From assembly GCF_001522585.2 (NCBI RefSeq), contig NZ_CP013374.1, forward strand, positions 434,001-498,000: a stretch of DNA of 64,000 bases, read 5' to 3'. The notes below the pieces were generated by a model. That model was not told where the DNA came from. It made no database searches and saw only the letters and a program-made list of their open reading frames with translations. Numbering within the stretch: the first letter of the stretch is position 1; each line of letters begins with the position of its first letter. Below are positions 52,408 through 62,142 of this stretch, piece after piece. This DNA comes from Burkholderia sp. NRF60-BP8. GTDB lineage: Bacteria > Pseudomonadota > Gammaproteobacteria > Burkholderiales > Burkholderiaceae. Made by a program: the position numbers and the translations under genes.

Positions 52408-53059
52408 CTTGTGTTCCCTCGGTTCTCATGTGCTGGATGACGCAACGGCGAACGCGGCACCAGGCGAAGCGCGGACCTTCTCCGCTTTCGCCCGGCTCGC
52501 GACGCCCCGCTTTTCACTTCGCATTACTAATCAAAACTACGAACAGCGTTGCGCAAAACGCTCGACCCACATCGCGACGGCACGACCGACCGTCGCGCGT
52601 GCCCGTTCGGCACGATGCGCGACGGCGATCGCCGGTTATCGATTCACGGAAGTCGACATCGCCTGCCCGGCGGCGACAGGCCGCACGACGCGTCGCGAAT
52701 CCGCACGCGCGTACCCCGTCGCACCTGCCGAAGGGCGACTTCGAGTCTCATTCGGAAAAGCGTCGCTCGGACGCTGGATGAACGGACGCCGACCCGCATC
52801 GCGGGCGGCCCGTCATCTTTCATTCAGGCGGCGAAAGGCGCCATCCTGTCCCCGGGTTTGCGGCATGCGCCGCCGGATCGCTGACGCTGACAGCCGGCGC
52901 CGGATCGATCGATCCGACACCCCGACCTGCCATGCTTGTCGTATTCATATTTTTCGTATCCGCCTGATTCGATAGAGCACCGCGCGCGGCCTCCGGCTCG
53001 ATCAGACGCCCGGCGGCGCACGCGAAGTCACTCACCCCTTTCCGTCCGGCCGGCAACCG

Positions 53060-53083
53060 TTTTTTCCGGATTTCCGGAAAAAA
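53060..53083. terminator. Bidirectional hairpin TTTTTTCCGG-ATTT-CCGGAAAAAA
   Basis: A perfect 10-bp stem with A/T flanks resembles an intrinsic terminator readable on both strands. It lies within the long spacer rather than after a known gene; it could end an unrecognised small transcript or be an operator. Confidence 0.4.
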
Positions 53084-53425
53084 CCGGCCACTCGCCGAGC
53101 GACCCCGGCATCGAATTAATCGATCGAATTTTCCTGACGATTTTCCTCGCCCGATGCCTCACCAACTAGCCCCATCTCGTCATTTCGCGGCGCATCTTGT
53201 ATATCTAAAAATTCCGCGAATTATGACGCCTTCATTACCCTCGTGCCCGTGATTCTTTTGTTACCGCCATCTCATTATCCGGGAATACCATTATTCAATG
53301 TGACATTGGATATTGGCTACCCGAAGAATCGGCGGCGACTGCCATTTCGATGGCAGCGGGAAGCGTTCAAAGAACCGATTCCAGCCGCGCTGGGGCTAGT
53401 GTGCCGACATTTGTCCAAACAAACC

Positions 53426-53460
53426 TTTTCCGTAGCGGAAAAATACTTTTCCGTAGCGGA
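53426..53460. repeat. Two direct repeats TTTTCCGTAGCGGA spaced by 21 bp
   Basis: Identical 14-mers at 53426-53439 and 53447-53460 repeat with a 21-bp period, two helical turns. Regulators would bind on the same DNA face. Each contains the small palindrome TCCGTAGCGGA. Confidence 0.6.
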
Positions 53461-53883
53461 CGGCATTTACATTCATACATATTTGCAGGAAATCCGATTT
53501 TTCCGTAAACATGAATACCCACCGGCATTACGTCGAATTCAGTCGACCGACAAGGAATTGGATAATTCATTTACGCGGCCTCCAGCAAATTTCGACACCG
53601 CAAGCGCCAATTCATCAGACGGGCCATTTTCATCCATGAAATCATTAAACCGGAAATAACGACTGTAACTTTACGAATCGATTCGGCACATTTTTCCGAT
53701 TCATTTTCCGGGAAAGCGGGCCACACAGCCACGCACCTTGCGATGCCCCTGCGACAAGCCCACACGCGCCGCACGGAATCCCACCTTCGACGCTGTTGCC
53801 GACATATAATTTTTTGCAACAATCGTACAGATTGCGATGCCTCCGACCTGACAGGCCACTCCCCTCCCAACGCGTTCGCAACC

Positions 53884-54717
53884 ATGTCATCCCGCTTGTC
53901 CAGCTCGGCGTCGCCACGCACCACGCCGGATCTCGCCGGCGCCCACATCCTCATCGTCGACGACCGCCCGAACGACCTGCGGCTCCTGACCGAAATCCTG
54001 CGCACCGCGCAGTGCCGGATCAGCGTCGCGTTCGACGGGCTGCAGGCCTATCACCGTGCGCAGGCCATCGCGCCCGATCTGATCCTGATGGACGTGCGCA
54101 TGCCGCGCATGGACGGTTTCGCCGCGAGCCGGCTGCTGGCGTCCACCCCGTCGACGCAATCCATTCCGGTGATCATCCTGACGGCCGCCGGCGATCTCGA
54201 GGACCGCATCGCGGGGCTCGAAACGGGGGCGATCGACTACATCGTCAAGCCGTTCGAACCGGCGGAAGTCATCGCGCGAATCCGCAATCACCTGAAGCGC
54301 GTGCGACGCAGCCAGCCGTTCGCGCACCTGCCCGACTTGCCCGACAACCGCGACGCGGCGCTCGTGCGCGCGGCAAGCGACGTGCTGCTGCGCGACCTGC
54401 GCCATCCGCCGGCCCTCGAGGAGCTCGCGAAGCAGGTCGGCACGCACGAAAAACGGCTGTCGCGCGCGTTCCGCGACCATCTCGGCCAGACCGTATTCGA
54501 GTACCTGCGCGACACGCGGCTGCGCGCCGCGATGCATTTCCTGTCGGAAACGTCGATGGGGATCGGCGACATCGCCGAGGAAATCGGCTTTTCCACCCCC
54601 GGCAATTTCGCGACGGCGTTCCGCGAACGCTTCGGCGTCACGCCGTCCGACTGGCGGCGCCAGCGCCACGCGGTCGACGCGCCGGCCGCACCGGGGGGGC
54701 GCCACGGCGATGCATAG
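53884..54717 (+). CDS. Response regulator with AraC-type DNA-binding domain
   Basis: 277 residues. The receiver (20-140) has D-D acidic pair, phosphoacceptor Asp70 (L-I-L-M-D-V-R-M-P), T-A and K-P-F. A linker (145-165) precedes an AraC domain with two HTH motifs (L-E-E-L-A-K-Q-V-G-T-H-E-K-R-L-S-R-A-F; I-G-D-I-A-E-E-I-G-F-S) and a final F-x-x-x-F-G-V-T-P-S. It overlaps the kinase gene by 8 bp and is divergent from the adhesin, its likely target. Confidence 0.93.
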   Translation: MSSRLSSSASPRTTPDLAGAHILIVDDRPNDLRLLTEILRTAQCRISVAFDGLQAYHRAQAIAPDLILMDVRMPRMDGFAASRLLASTPSTQSIPVIILTAAGDLEDRIAGLETGAIDYIVKPFEPAEVIARIRNHLKRVRRSQPFAHLPDLPDNRDAALVRAASDVLLRDLRHPPALEELAKQVGTHEKRLSRAFRDHLGQTVFEYLRDTRLRAAMHFLSETSMGIGDIAEEIGFSTPGNFATAFRERFGVTPSDWRRQRHAVDAPAAPGGRHGDA

Positions 54718-57052
54718 GCACTGCGCGGCATGGGCGGCGGGATGTCGCACGTTGCTCCTGCTTCTGGCGGCGCTGGCCGTCACGTGCGCGACGGTCCGTG
54801 CCGCAACGGCGCCGAATCCCGCGCAACTCGAAGCCGTATCGGTTTTCGAAGACGCCGGCACGACGCTGTCCGTCGACGCGGTCGCCGCCCAGCTCGCCGA
54901 GCCGTCGCGTCGTGCAGCCGCCACGGCCCGCACTGCATTCAACGTGACGTTTTCGCGCTCGGCCTGGTGGGTCCAGGCGACGCTGATCAACCGCGACGGC
55001 GACACGCGTGCGCTGGTGCTGGCGATTCGCGACGCGCGCGTCGACCGGGCCGATTTCTACGTCGACCGGCACGGTCAATGGACGCTCAAGCGCAGCTTCC
55101 CGACCGACCGCGGCGACGCGCGCGACGCGCCGTCGCGCTACCCGACCCTCGACGTCACGCTGCGCGCGGGCGAACAACTCCCGGTACTGATCCGCATCAC
55201 GTCGCGCAAGGAAATGCGCCTTGCGCCGGTCGCGTTCACTCGCGACGCGTGGATCGCGCAGGAATTGCACGCGTCGATGTGGAACTTCGGCTTCTTCGGC
55301 GGGCTGCTCGCACTCGTGTGGTGTGCGCTGCTGATCGGCTTTTTCTCGCGCAGCGGCGTGTTCCACGTGCTGGCCGCACTGGCCCTGAACACCGCGCTGT
55401 TCGAAGCGGCGTACCGCGGCTATCTCGCGATGCTTCTGTCGCCCGGCGCGCGCGAGTGGTCGACGCGCGGCGAAACGATCTTCGCGTACCTGTCGATCGC
55501 GTGCTTCATCGCCTTCATCCTGATGGTCGCGCATCGCGAGAAGGCGAAGATGCCGATGCGCGCGGTGTACGTGGCGTTTCTCGCGCTCGAATGCGTGGGG
55601 ATAGCCGGTGCGGCGTTCGGCGATCTGGCGACCTTCGCGTGGTTCTGCCTGTGGCTGAACACCGTGCTCGCGATGGTGAACATCAGCCTGGCGCTGATGC
55701 TCGTGATCCGGCGCACGCCGACGGCCCGCGTGATGCTGATCGCGGTCGCGTTCGCGACGTTCAACATGCTGATCCGCATGCTCGACGGCCGCGACGCATT
55801 GCCGCCCGTGCTGTCGTGGATCCGGTCCGACGTCTATCCGAACCCCGTCATCGCGATCATCGGGCTCGCGACGCACCTGCTGGTGCTGGCCGCGTGGATT
55901 CACCACGTGGGCCGTCAGCGCACCGAGGCACGCAAGCGGCTCGAACACTGGCAGCTCACCGAGCAGGATCGGCTGCGCGACGAGGTCGCGCGGCGCACGG
56001 TCGCGCTCAACGATGCGTTGCAGCAGTCGAAAACGCACATGCAGCAGAAGATCGAGACGCTCGGCTACGTCAGCCACGACCTGCGCGCGCCGCTGTCGAC
56101 GATCAACGGCTATGCGAAGCTGCTGCTGCAAGGCGCGACGCGCAGCCAGGCGCGGCTGATCCGGTCGATCGACCGCAGCATCCGCTACCAGCTCGCGCTG
56201 ATCGACGAATTGCTCGCGTTCACGAAGGCCGAACTCCAGCCGCTCGGCGTCGCGCCCGACCGCACCGACCTGCCCGGGCTGCTGGACGACATCGGCCACT
56301 ACGCGCTCGCGCTGTGCGCGCAGCAGGACAACCGGTTCGTCTACCGGCCCGTCACGTCGCTGCCGCGCACGGTGCTGATCGACGGCATCCGGCTGCAACA
56401 GGTGCTGCTGAACCTGCTGTCCAACGCATCGAAATTCACGCGCAACGGCACGGTCACGCTGTCGGTTCACGCGTCGCGCGAAGGCGATGCATGGCGCCTG
56501 CTGTTCGAGGTCGCCGATACGGGCATCGGCATCGACATCACCGCGACCACCGACATCTTCCGCGCGTACCAGCAGGTGCAGGCGGTCAACGGCGGCACCG
56601 GGCTCGGCCTGTTCATCGCGCAGCGCATCGTCGCGGCGATGGGCGGCGAGCTGGCCGTCGCAAGCCAGCCGGGGAGCGGCACGACGTTCTCGTTCGCGGT
56701 CGCCGCGCCAGCCCTCGGCCATGCGCTCGCGCCGGTGTCGGGGCTCGTCGGGCGGTTTCATCCCGCCGACGAAGCGGAACCGGCCGGCGCGGCGCCTGCG
56801 ATGCGCAGCCCGCCCGCCGATGCGCTCGCCGAGCTGATCGTACTCGCCGGCGAAGGCCGGCTGACCGATATCGAGGAATGGCTCGGCCAGTATGCGGACG
56901 AGCCGGACCATGCGTCGTTCGTGCAGGAAATGCGCGAGCACCTCGATGCGCTGGACCTGCACGCGATCGAGAAACTGGCCGACTCGCTGAAACGCACGCG
57001 CGTCGCCGATACGCCGTTCGACACCGAGGCGGACGCGGCCGGCCCGACCTGA
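54710..57052 (+). CDS. 7TMR-DISM sensor histidine kinase
   Basis: 780 residues. Signal peptide 1-31, an extracytoplasmic 7TMR-DISM extracellular domain (about 40-180, with S-A-W-W-V-Q-A and R-I-T-S-R), and seven membrane helices (about 185-400). A coiled coil then leads to HisKA with His456 (G-Y-V-S-H-D-L-R-A-P-L), and a HATPase with N-L-L-S-N-A-S-K-F and G-T-G-L-G-L-F-I-A. A C-terminal extension of about 90 residues follows. DISM extracellular domains commonly bind carbohydrates or small ligands. It is the partner of the AraC-type regulator upstream. Confidence 0.93.
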   Translation: MHRHCAAWAAGCRTLLLLLAALAVTCATVRAATAPNPAQLEAVSVFEDAGTTLSVDAVAAQLAEPSRRAAATARTAFNVTFSRSAWWVQATLINRDGDTRALVLAIRDARVDRADFYVDRHGQWTLKRSFPTDRGDARDAPSRYPTLDVTLRAGEQLPVLIRITSRKEMRLAPVAFTRDAWIAQELHASMWNFGFFGGLLALVWCALLIGFFSRSGVFHVLAALALNTALFEAAYRGYLAMLLSPGAREWSTRGETIFAYLSIACFIAFILMVAHREKAKMPMRAVYVAFLALECVGIAGAAFGDLATFAWFCLWLNTVLAMVNISLALMLVIRRTPTARVMLIAVAFATFNMLIRMLDGRDALPPVLSWIRSDVYPNPVIAIIGLATHLLVLAAWIHHVGRQRTEARKRLEHWQLTEQDRLRDEVARRTVALNDALQQSKTHMQQKIETLGYVSHDLRAPLSTINGYAKLLLQGATRSQARLIRSIDRSIRYQLALIDELLAFTKAELQPLGVAPDRTDLPGLLDDIGHYALALCAQQDNRFVYRPVTSLPRTVLIDGIRLQQVLLNLLSNASKFTRNGTVTLSVHASREGDAWRLLFEVADTGIGIDITATTDIFRAYQQVQAVNGGTGLGLFIAQRIVAAMGGELAVASQPGSGTTFSFAVAAPALGHALAPVSGLVGRFHPADEAEPAGAAPAMRSPPADALAELIVLAGEGRLTDIEEWLGQYADEPDHASFVQEMREHLDALDLHAIEKLADSLKRTRVADTPFDTEADAAGPT

Positions 57053-57110
57053 CGGCGCCGCGCCGCGCGCATCGTTCCACCGCGGTTCGCCCGCGCGGCC
57101 GAACGGCCCG

Positions 57111-58193
57111 CTACGATCGCCGCATCGTCGATACCAGCGCGATGTCCTCTTCGGGCGGCGCCGGCCGCGCGGGCGCATGCGTCGGCCGCTGCGCGCCGAG
57201 CCCCGTGCCGCCGGTGCGGCGCCGCGCCGCGTGCCGCTCGATGACCCGCTGCAGCACGCAGAACACGCACAGCAGCGCGCCGATCACGATCCGCGTCCAC
57301 CACGAGCTCAGCGTGCCGTCGAACGTGATCAGCACCTGAATCGTGCCGAGGATGCCGACCCCGAACACCGAGCCGATCACGTAGCCCACGCCGCCCGTCA
57401 GCAGCGTCCCGCCGATCACGGTCGCGGCGATCGCGTCGAGCTCCATTCCCTGCGCCTGCAGCCCGTAGCCCGACAGCACGTACAGCGTGAACACCACGCC
57501 GCCGAGCGCCGAACAGAAGCCGCTCAGCGCGTAGACGCCGATCTTCGTGCGCGCGACCGGCAAGCCCATCAGCAATGCCGAACGTTCGTTGCCGCCGACC
57601 GCATAGACGTTGCGGCCGAAGCGCGTGAAATGCGCGACGTAGATCGCGACGGCCAGCGTCGCGAGCGCGATCAGCGCACCGGCGCTCAGCGTGCCGCCGC
57701 CGACCGGCACGCTGATGCCCGCAATCGCATGGAACGCCGGCTCGTTGATCGTGATCGACTGCGTCGTGATCAGGAAGCACGCGCCGCGCGCGAGAAACAT
57801 CCCGGCGAGCGTGACGATGAACGGCTGCAACCGGAAATAGTGGATCAGCGCGCCCATCGCCGCGCCGTACAGCGCGCCGAACGCGAGCGCGAGCGGCACG
57901 ATCGCCCACACGGGCCAGTGCAGCCGTTCGGCGCCGACCGCGCAGAAGATCGTTGTCAGCGCAACGACCGAGCCGACCGACAGGTCGATGCCGCCCGACA
58001 CGATCACGAACGTCATCCCGATCGCGACGATCAGCAGGAAGGCATTGTCGACGAGCAGCCCGGTCAGCACCTGCATCGAGAAAAAACCCGTGTACATCAC
58101 GGACCCGAAGCCGAACAGCGCGACGAACAGCACGATCGTCACGACGATCGGCAACGTGCGCGGATCGGCGAGCCGGCCAAGGAAACGATTCAT
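57111..58193 (-). CDS. yjfF: Sugar ABC transporter permease, YjfF type
   Basis: 360 residues, BPD_transp_2 family with eight to ten hydrophobic segments and the signature G-G-I-D-L-S-V-G-S-V-V-A-L. A C-terminal Arg/Pro-rich tail of about 35 residues is longer than usual. Its start overlaps the preceding permease stop as ATGA (58190-58193). With YtfQ, YtfR and YtfT it forms the galactofuranose-type importer. Confidence 0.93.
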   Translation of the reverse strand: MNRFLGRLADPRTLPIVVTIVLFVALFGFGSVMYTGFFSMQVLTGLLVDNAFLLIVAIGMTFVIVSGGIDLSVGSVVALTTIFCAVGAERLHWPVWAIVPLALAFGALYGAAMGALIHYFRLQPFIVTLAGMFLARGACFLITTQSITINEPAFHAIAGISVPVGGGTLSAGALIALATLAVAIYVAHFTRFGRNVYAVGGNERSALLMGLPVARTKIGVYALSGFCSALGGVVFTLYVLSGYGLQAQGMELDAIAATVIGGTLLTGGVGYVIGSVFGVGILGTIQVLITFDGTLSSWWTRIVIGALLCVFCVLQRVIERHAARRRTGGTGLGAQRPTHAPARPAPPEEDIALVSTMRRS

Positions 58194-59233
58194 CGCGGCG
58201 TTGCTCCGGTGGGGGTGGTGCGCGATCGCGCGGAAGGCAGCAGCCGCGACGCATGCCGGACGAGCAGCGCACGCGCCGCGTCCGACTGGATCAGCGTCAC
58301 GACGATCACGACGACCGCCTTGACGACGAGCGTCGCCTCCGGCGGCACGCCGATCGAATAGGTCGTGTAGGTGAGCGTCTGGATGATCAGCGCGCCGAGC
58401 ACGGAGCCCGCGAGACTGAAGCGGCCGCCGAGCAGCGACGTGCCGCCGAGCGTGACCGCGAGGATCGCGTCGAGTTCGAGCAGCAGCCCCGCGTTGTTGC
58501 CGTCGGCGCTGCGCACGTTCGAGCTCGCGAGGATGCCCGCGAGCGCCGACATCACGCCCGAGCACAGATACACGCCGAACACGACCGCGCCCGAGCGCAG
58601 CCCGACGAGCCGCGTCGCGACCGGATTCACGCCGATCGCGCGAATGAACAGCCCGAGCGCCGTGCGGTTCACCAGCAGCGCGGTCGCGCCGATCGTCGCG
58701 AGCGCGATCCACACCGCGCACGGCACGGTCGCGAGATAGCCGCCGCCGAGCGCGAGGTAGCCCGGCGCGCCGATCGGGATGATCTGGCCGCCCGTCAGCA
58801 GTTGCGCGACGCCGCGCCCGGCCACCATCAGGATCAGCGTCGCGATGATCGGCTGCATCCCGACGAACGCGACGAGCAGCCCGTTCCACGCACCGGCCAG
58901 CAGCCCGACGCCGAGCGCGGCGGCCAGCGCCGCGCCGACCCGCGACGGGTCGGCCTCCAGCACGGTCGCGGCCGCCGCGCCGGCGATCGCGACGATCGCG
59001 CCGACCGAGATGTCGATCCCGCGCGTCGCGATCACGAGCGTCATCCCGAGCGACACGATCACGAGCGGCGCCGCGCGGTTCAGGATGTCGATCGGCGCGC
59101 CGAACAGATGGCCGTCGAGCAGCGCGATCGACAGGAAGCCCGGACGATGCGCGACGTCCAGCGCGAACAGCAGCGCGAGCGTCAGCACCGGCCACGCGAG
59201 CGAATGACGAAACAGCGTGCGTAACCACGTCAT
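58190..59233 (-). CDS. ytfT: Sugar ABC transporter permease, YtfT type
   Basis: 347 residues of the BPD_transp_2 family, with T-R-G-I-D-I-S-V-G-A-I-V-A-I and G-G-T-S-L-L-G-G-R-F. It overlaps YtfR (59230-59233) and YjfF by 4 bp each, so the three are translationally coupled. It is the inner-membrane partner of YjfF in a heterodimeric channel. Confidence 0.94.
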   Translation of the reverse strand: MTWLRTLFRHSLAWPVLTLALLFALDVAHRPGFLSIALLDGHLFGAPIDILNRAAPLVIVSLGMTLVIATRGIDISVGAIVAIAGAAAATVLEADPSRVGAALAAALGVGLLAGAWNGLLVAFVGMQPIIATLILMVAGRGVAQLLTGGQIIPIGAPGYLALGGGYLATVPCAVWIALATIGATALLVNRTALGLFIRAIGVNPVATRLVGLRSGAVVFGVYLCSGVMSALAGILASSNVRSADGNNAGLLLELDAILAVTLGGTSLLGGRFSLAGSVLGALIIQTLTYTTYSIGVPPEATLVVKAVVVIVVTLIQSDAARALLVRHASRLLPSARSRTTPTGATPR

Positions 59234-60744
59234 GACTGGCCTCCCGCGATCAACCGGTAAACCCGCTCCTCGGATGCGTCGGCGCCGGACAGCTCCGCGA
59301 CCTTGCGCCGGTCGCGCAGCACAGCGATCCGGTGGCTCACCCGCACGACCTCGCCGATCTCCGACGAGATGAACAGGATCGCGAGCCCCTGCGCGCACAG
59401 CGCGAGCACGCGCTCCATGATGTCGAACTTCGCGGCGACGTCGATGCCGCGCGTCGGCTCGTCGAGAATCAGCAGCTTCGGGTCCGTCGCGAGCCAGCGC
59501 GCGAGCAGCACCTTCTGCTGGTTGCCGCCCGACAGCAGCCCGATCGGCTGCTCCGCGTCGCGCGCCTTGATGCCGAGCCGGGCGATATACGTGTCGGCGA
59601 TCTCGCGCTGGCGCGCGCGCCCGATCAGCCGCCACCAGCCGCGCCGCGCCTGCAGCGCGAGGACGATGTTCTCGCGGATCGACAGCGCGGCGACGATGCC
59701 CTCCTTCTTGCGGTCTTCCGGGCAGTACGCGATGCCGTTGCGCACCGCATCGTGCGGCGACGCGAGCCGCTTGCGCGCGCCGTCGATCTCGATCGCGCCG
59801 GTATCCGGGCGCGCCGCGGCGAACGCCAGCTGCGCGGTTTCGGTGCGGCCCGAGCCGAGCAGTCCGGCCAGCCCGACGATCTCGCCGGGGCGCACGTCGA
59901 GATCGAGCGCGCTCATCATCCCGCGCCGGCCGACCTGCTGCATCGACAGGAACGGCGCGGCGGTCGCGGCGGTGCGCTCGACCGCAGCCGCGCCGGCCTG
60001 CAGCGTGTCGGACATGCGCTCGCGGCCGGTCATCTTCGCGACCAGCGCGTCGACCGGTAGGTCGCGCGCGAGGTACTCGCCTTCGCGCTCGCCGTTGCGC
60101 ATCACGGTGATTCGGTCGGACACCGCATAGGTCTGCTCGAGAAAATGCGTGACGAACAGAATCGCGATGCCCGACGCCTTCAGCCGGCGCAACACGTCGA
60201 ACAACCGCGCGACCTCGCCGTCGTCGAGGCTCGAGGTCGGCTCGTCGAGAATCAGCACGCGCGCGTCGACCGACACCGCACGCGCGATCGCGACCATCTG
60301 CTGCACCGCGATCGGATACGCGTCGAGCGAGCGCGTGACGTCGAGCGACAGGTCGAGTTCGGCAAGCGCCGCCCGCGCGCGCGCATGGATCGTGTTCCAG
60401 TCGATCGCGCCGCGCCGCATCGGCTGCCGGCCCGCGAAGATGTTCTCCGCGACCGACAGGTTCGCGCACAGGTTCACTTCCTGATACAGCGTCTGAATGC
60501 CGGCCGCCTCGGCCTCGCGCGGCGCGGCAAAGCGCACGGGCCGGCCGCCGACGCGAATCTCGCCCGCATCGTGCGCATGCACGCCGGTGAGCACGTTGAT
60601 CAGCGTCGACTTGCCCGCGCCGTTCTGGCCCATCAGCGCGTGGATCTCGCCCGGAAACAGCCGGAAGTCCACGCGCTGCAGCGCGCTGACGCCCGGAAAC
60701 GACTTGTCGATGCCGATCATCTCGACCACCGGCGCACTCTCCAT
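59230..60744 (-). CDS. ytfR: Sugar ABC transporter ATP-binding protein, YtfR type
   Basis: 504 residues with two fused ABC domains. The first has Walker A G-Q-N-G-A-G-K-S-T and an I-L-D-E-P-T-S-S-L Walker B region; its signature is degenerate (I-A-V-Q-Q). The second lacks a clear canonical Walker A (G-L-L-G-S-G-R-T-E) but has signature L-S-G-G-N-Q-Q-K and L-I-L-D-E-P-T-R-G-I-D. This pattern is standard for monosaccharide ATPases such as RbsA, AraG and YtfR. Confidence 0.95.
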   Translation of the reverse strand: MESAPVVEMIGIDKSFPGVSALQRVDFRLFPGEIHALMGQNGAGKSTLINVLTGVHAHDAGEIRVGGRPVRFAAPREAEAAGIQTLYQEVNLCANLSVAENIFAGRQPMRRGAIDWNTIHARARAALAELDLSLDVTRSLDAYPIAVQQMVAIARAVSVDARVLILDEPTSSLDDGEVARLFDVLRRLKASGIAILFVTHFLEQTYAVSDRITVMRNGEREGEYLARDLPVDALVAKMTGRERMSDTLQAGAAAVERTAATAAPFLSMQQVGRRGMMSALDLDVRPGEIVGLAGLLGSGRTETAQLAFAAARPDTGAIEIDGARKRLASPHDAVRNGIAYCPEDRKKEGIVAALSIRENIVLALQARRGWWRLIGRARQREIADTYIARLGIKARDAEQPIGLLSGGNQQKVLLARWLATDPKLLILDEPTRGIDVAAKFDIMERVLALCAQGLAILFISSEIGEVVRVSHRIAVLRDRRKVAELSGADASEERVYRLIAGGQS

Positions 60745-60804
60745 GCATCCTCCGTCGAAGCGTCGCCGGACGGCGGCCGTCAGGCCGCCGCCCGTGCGGA
60801 CAGG

Positions 60805-61767
60805 TCAGTACTTGCGGGTCGGCAGCACCTGCGCCGCGACATTCATCGGGAACACCGTCTCGTTGGTCACGATGCGCTTGGGCAACTGCTTGCCGGCGAC
60901 GACGTCCTTCACCGCGCTCATCAGTTGCGGGCCGAGCAGCGGACTGCATTCGACGTCGACGTTGATCTTGCCCGCGATCATCGCCTGGAAGCCGCCCTTG
61001 GTCGCGTCGAACGACACGACGCTCACGTCCTTGCCGGGCTTGATCCCGGCCTCTTCCATCGCCTGGATCGCGCCGAGCGCCATGTCGTCGTTGTGCGCGT
61101 AGACGACGTTGATCTGCTTGCCGTAGGTCTTCGCGAACGCTTCCATCACCTGCTTGCCGCCGGCGAGCGTGAAGTCGCCGCTCTGCGACGCGATCACCTT
61201 GAATTTCGGGTTGTTCCTGATCACTTCGAGCAGGCCCGCGCGGCGGTCGTTGGCCGGCGCGGAGCCGACCGTGCCCTGCAGCTCGACGATGTTGATCGGG
61301 CCCGCGTCGTTCTTGTAACGCTCTTCCATCCAGTGGCCGGCGCGCCGCCCTTCCTCGAGAAAGTCGGAGCCGATCATCGTCACGTACAGCGACGGGTCCT
61401 TCACGTCGACCGCGCGGTCGGTCAGGATCACCGGGATATGCGCGGCCTTCGCTTCGGTCAGCACCGGCTCCCAGCCCGATTCGACGACCGGCGAGAACGC
61501 GATCACGTCGACCTTCTGCGCGATGAACGAGCGGATCGCGCGAATCTGGTTCTCCTGCTTCTGCTGCGCGTCGGAAAACTTCAGGTTGATGCCGGCGTCC
61601 TTCGCCGCGCTCTTCACCGATACGGTGTTCGCGGTGCGCCATGCGCTTTCGGCGCCGACCTGCGAGAACCCGAGCGTGATCGGCTTTTGCTGCGCGTGCG
61701 CGCCGGTGGCCAACACCGCCGTCGCCGCGACGATCGCGGTGGCCGCCAGCTTCCTGATGAATGTCAT
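60805..61767 (-). CDS. ytfQ: Galactofuranose-type sugar-binding protein
   Basis: 320 residues. Signal peptide cleaved after A-H-A (about 25). The mature protein has P-I-T-L-G-F-S-Q-V-G-A-E-S-A-W-R, Q-Q-K-Q-E-N-Q-I-R-A-I-R-S-F-I and V-Y-A-H-N-D-D-M-A-L-G-A-I-Q-A-M, which align closely with E. coli YtfQ (binds galactofuranose). It is first in the ytfQRT-yjfF order; upstream lies a 375-bp regulatory region. Confidence 0.95.
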   Translation of the reverse strand: MTFIRKLAATAIVAATAVLATGAHAQQKPITLGFSQVGAESAWRTANTVSVKSAAKDAGINLKFSDAQQKQENQIRAIRSFIAQKVDVIAFSPVVESGWEPVLTEAKAAHIPVILTDRAVDVKDPSLYVTMIGSDFLEEGRRAGHWMEERYKNDAGPINIVELQGTVGSAPANDRRAGLLEVIRNNPKFKVIASQSGDFTLAGGKQVMEAFAKTYGKQINVVYAHNDDMALGAIQAMEEAGIKPGKDVSVVSFDATKGGFQAMIAGKINVDVECSPLLGPQLMSAVKDVVAGKQLPKRIVTNETVFPMNVAAQVLPTRKY

Positions 61768-61912
61768 GGTCCGTCTCCGATGATGTCGTTGTGTGCCGCG
61801 GCGCTGTTGTGTTTCTACGTGGCGCTGGCGCGGATCGGGCGGCGCCGGCCGGCGTGTCCGGTCGGCGCGGTATACAAGCCCCGCATCAGTCTAGGAACAA
61901 GTCCGATAACCT

Positions 61913-61929
61913 TCCAATGAAATATTGGA
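61913..61929. promoter_or_regulatory. Palindrome TCCAAT-N5-ATTGGA upstream of ytfQ
   Basis: The 17-bp inverted repeat TCCAATGAAATATTGGA lies about 145 bp before the ytfQ start in the 61768-62142 gap. Its T-N11-A geometry suits a LysR-type box. No regulator gene adjoins, so this is tentative. I see no gene in the rest of the gap. Confidence 0.35.
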
Positions 61930-62142
61930 TTGAGGCGATACCGGAATCGGCATACGTATAAACACCTAACCCCGGATCGGCCGCGCGCGTGCGGCGCACG
62001 GTTCTTGCTCCGTCGCGCTGGCGGTTCGCACCCCATGCCGGGCGCCCGCTCTTCACGCGAACCGAAAGGAGACGAGCATGATCGCCGCCCATGAGCGCGG
62101 GTCGCCGCGCACCGACGTCGCCGCCGGCCGGCGGTCGTCGAC

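Larger units (their letters stand above)
52408..53883. other. 1.5-kb AT-rich regulatory spacer between adhesin and two-component system
   Basis: No convincing gene. From about 53040 the DNA becomes AT-rich relative to the window. It contains the palindrome at 53060-53083 and the phased repeats at 53426-53460, plus several further TTTTCCG copies (near 53500 and 53690). Such a region suits H-NS-type silencing and regulator binding for the divergent genes. Confidence 0.5.

Noticed and set aside
53243..53659. 138-codon frame in the spacer upstream of the two-component system
   Set aside because: Composition follows the AT-rich DNA and spans the direct repeats; no start signal.
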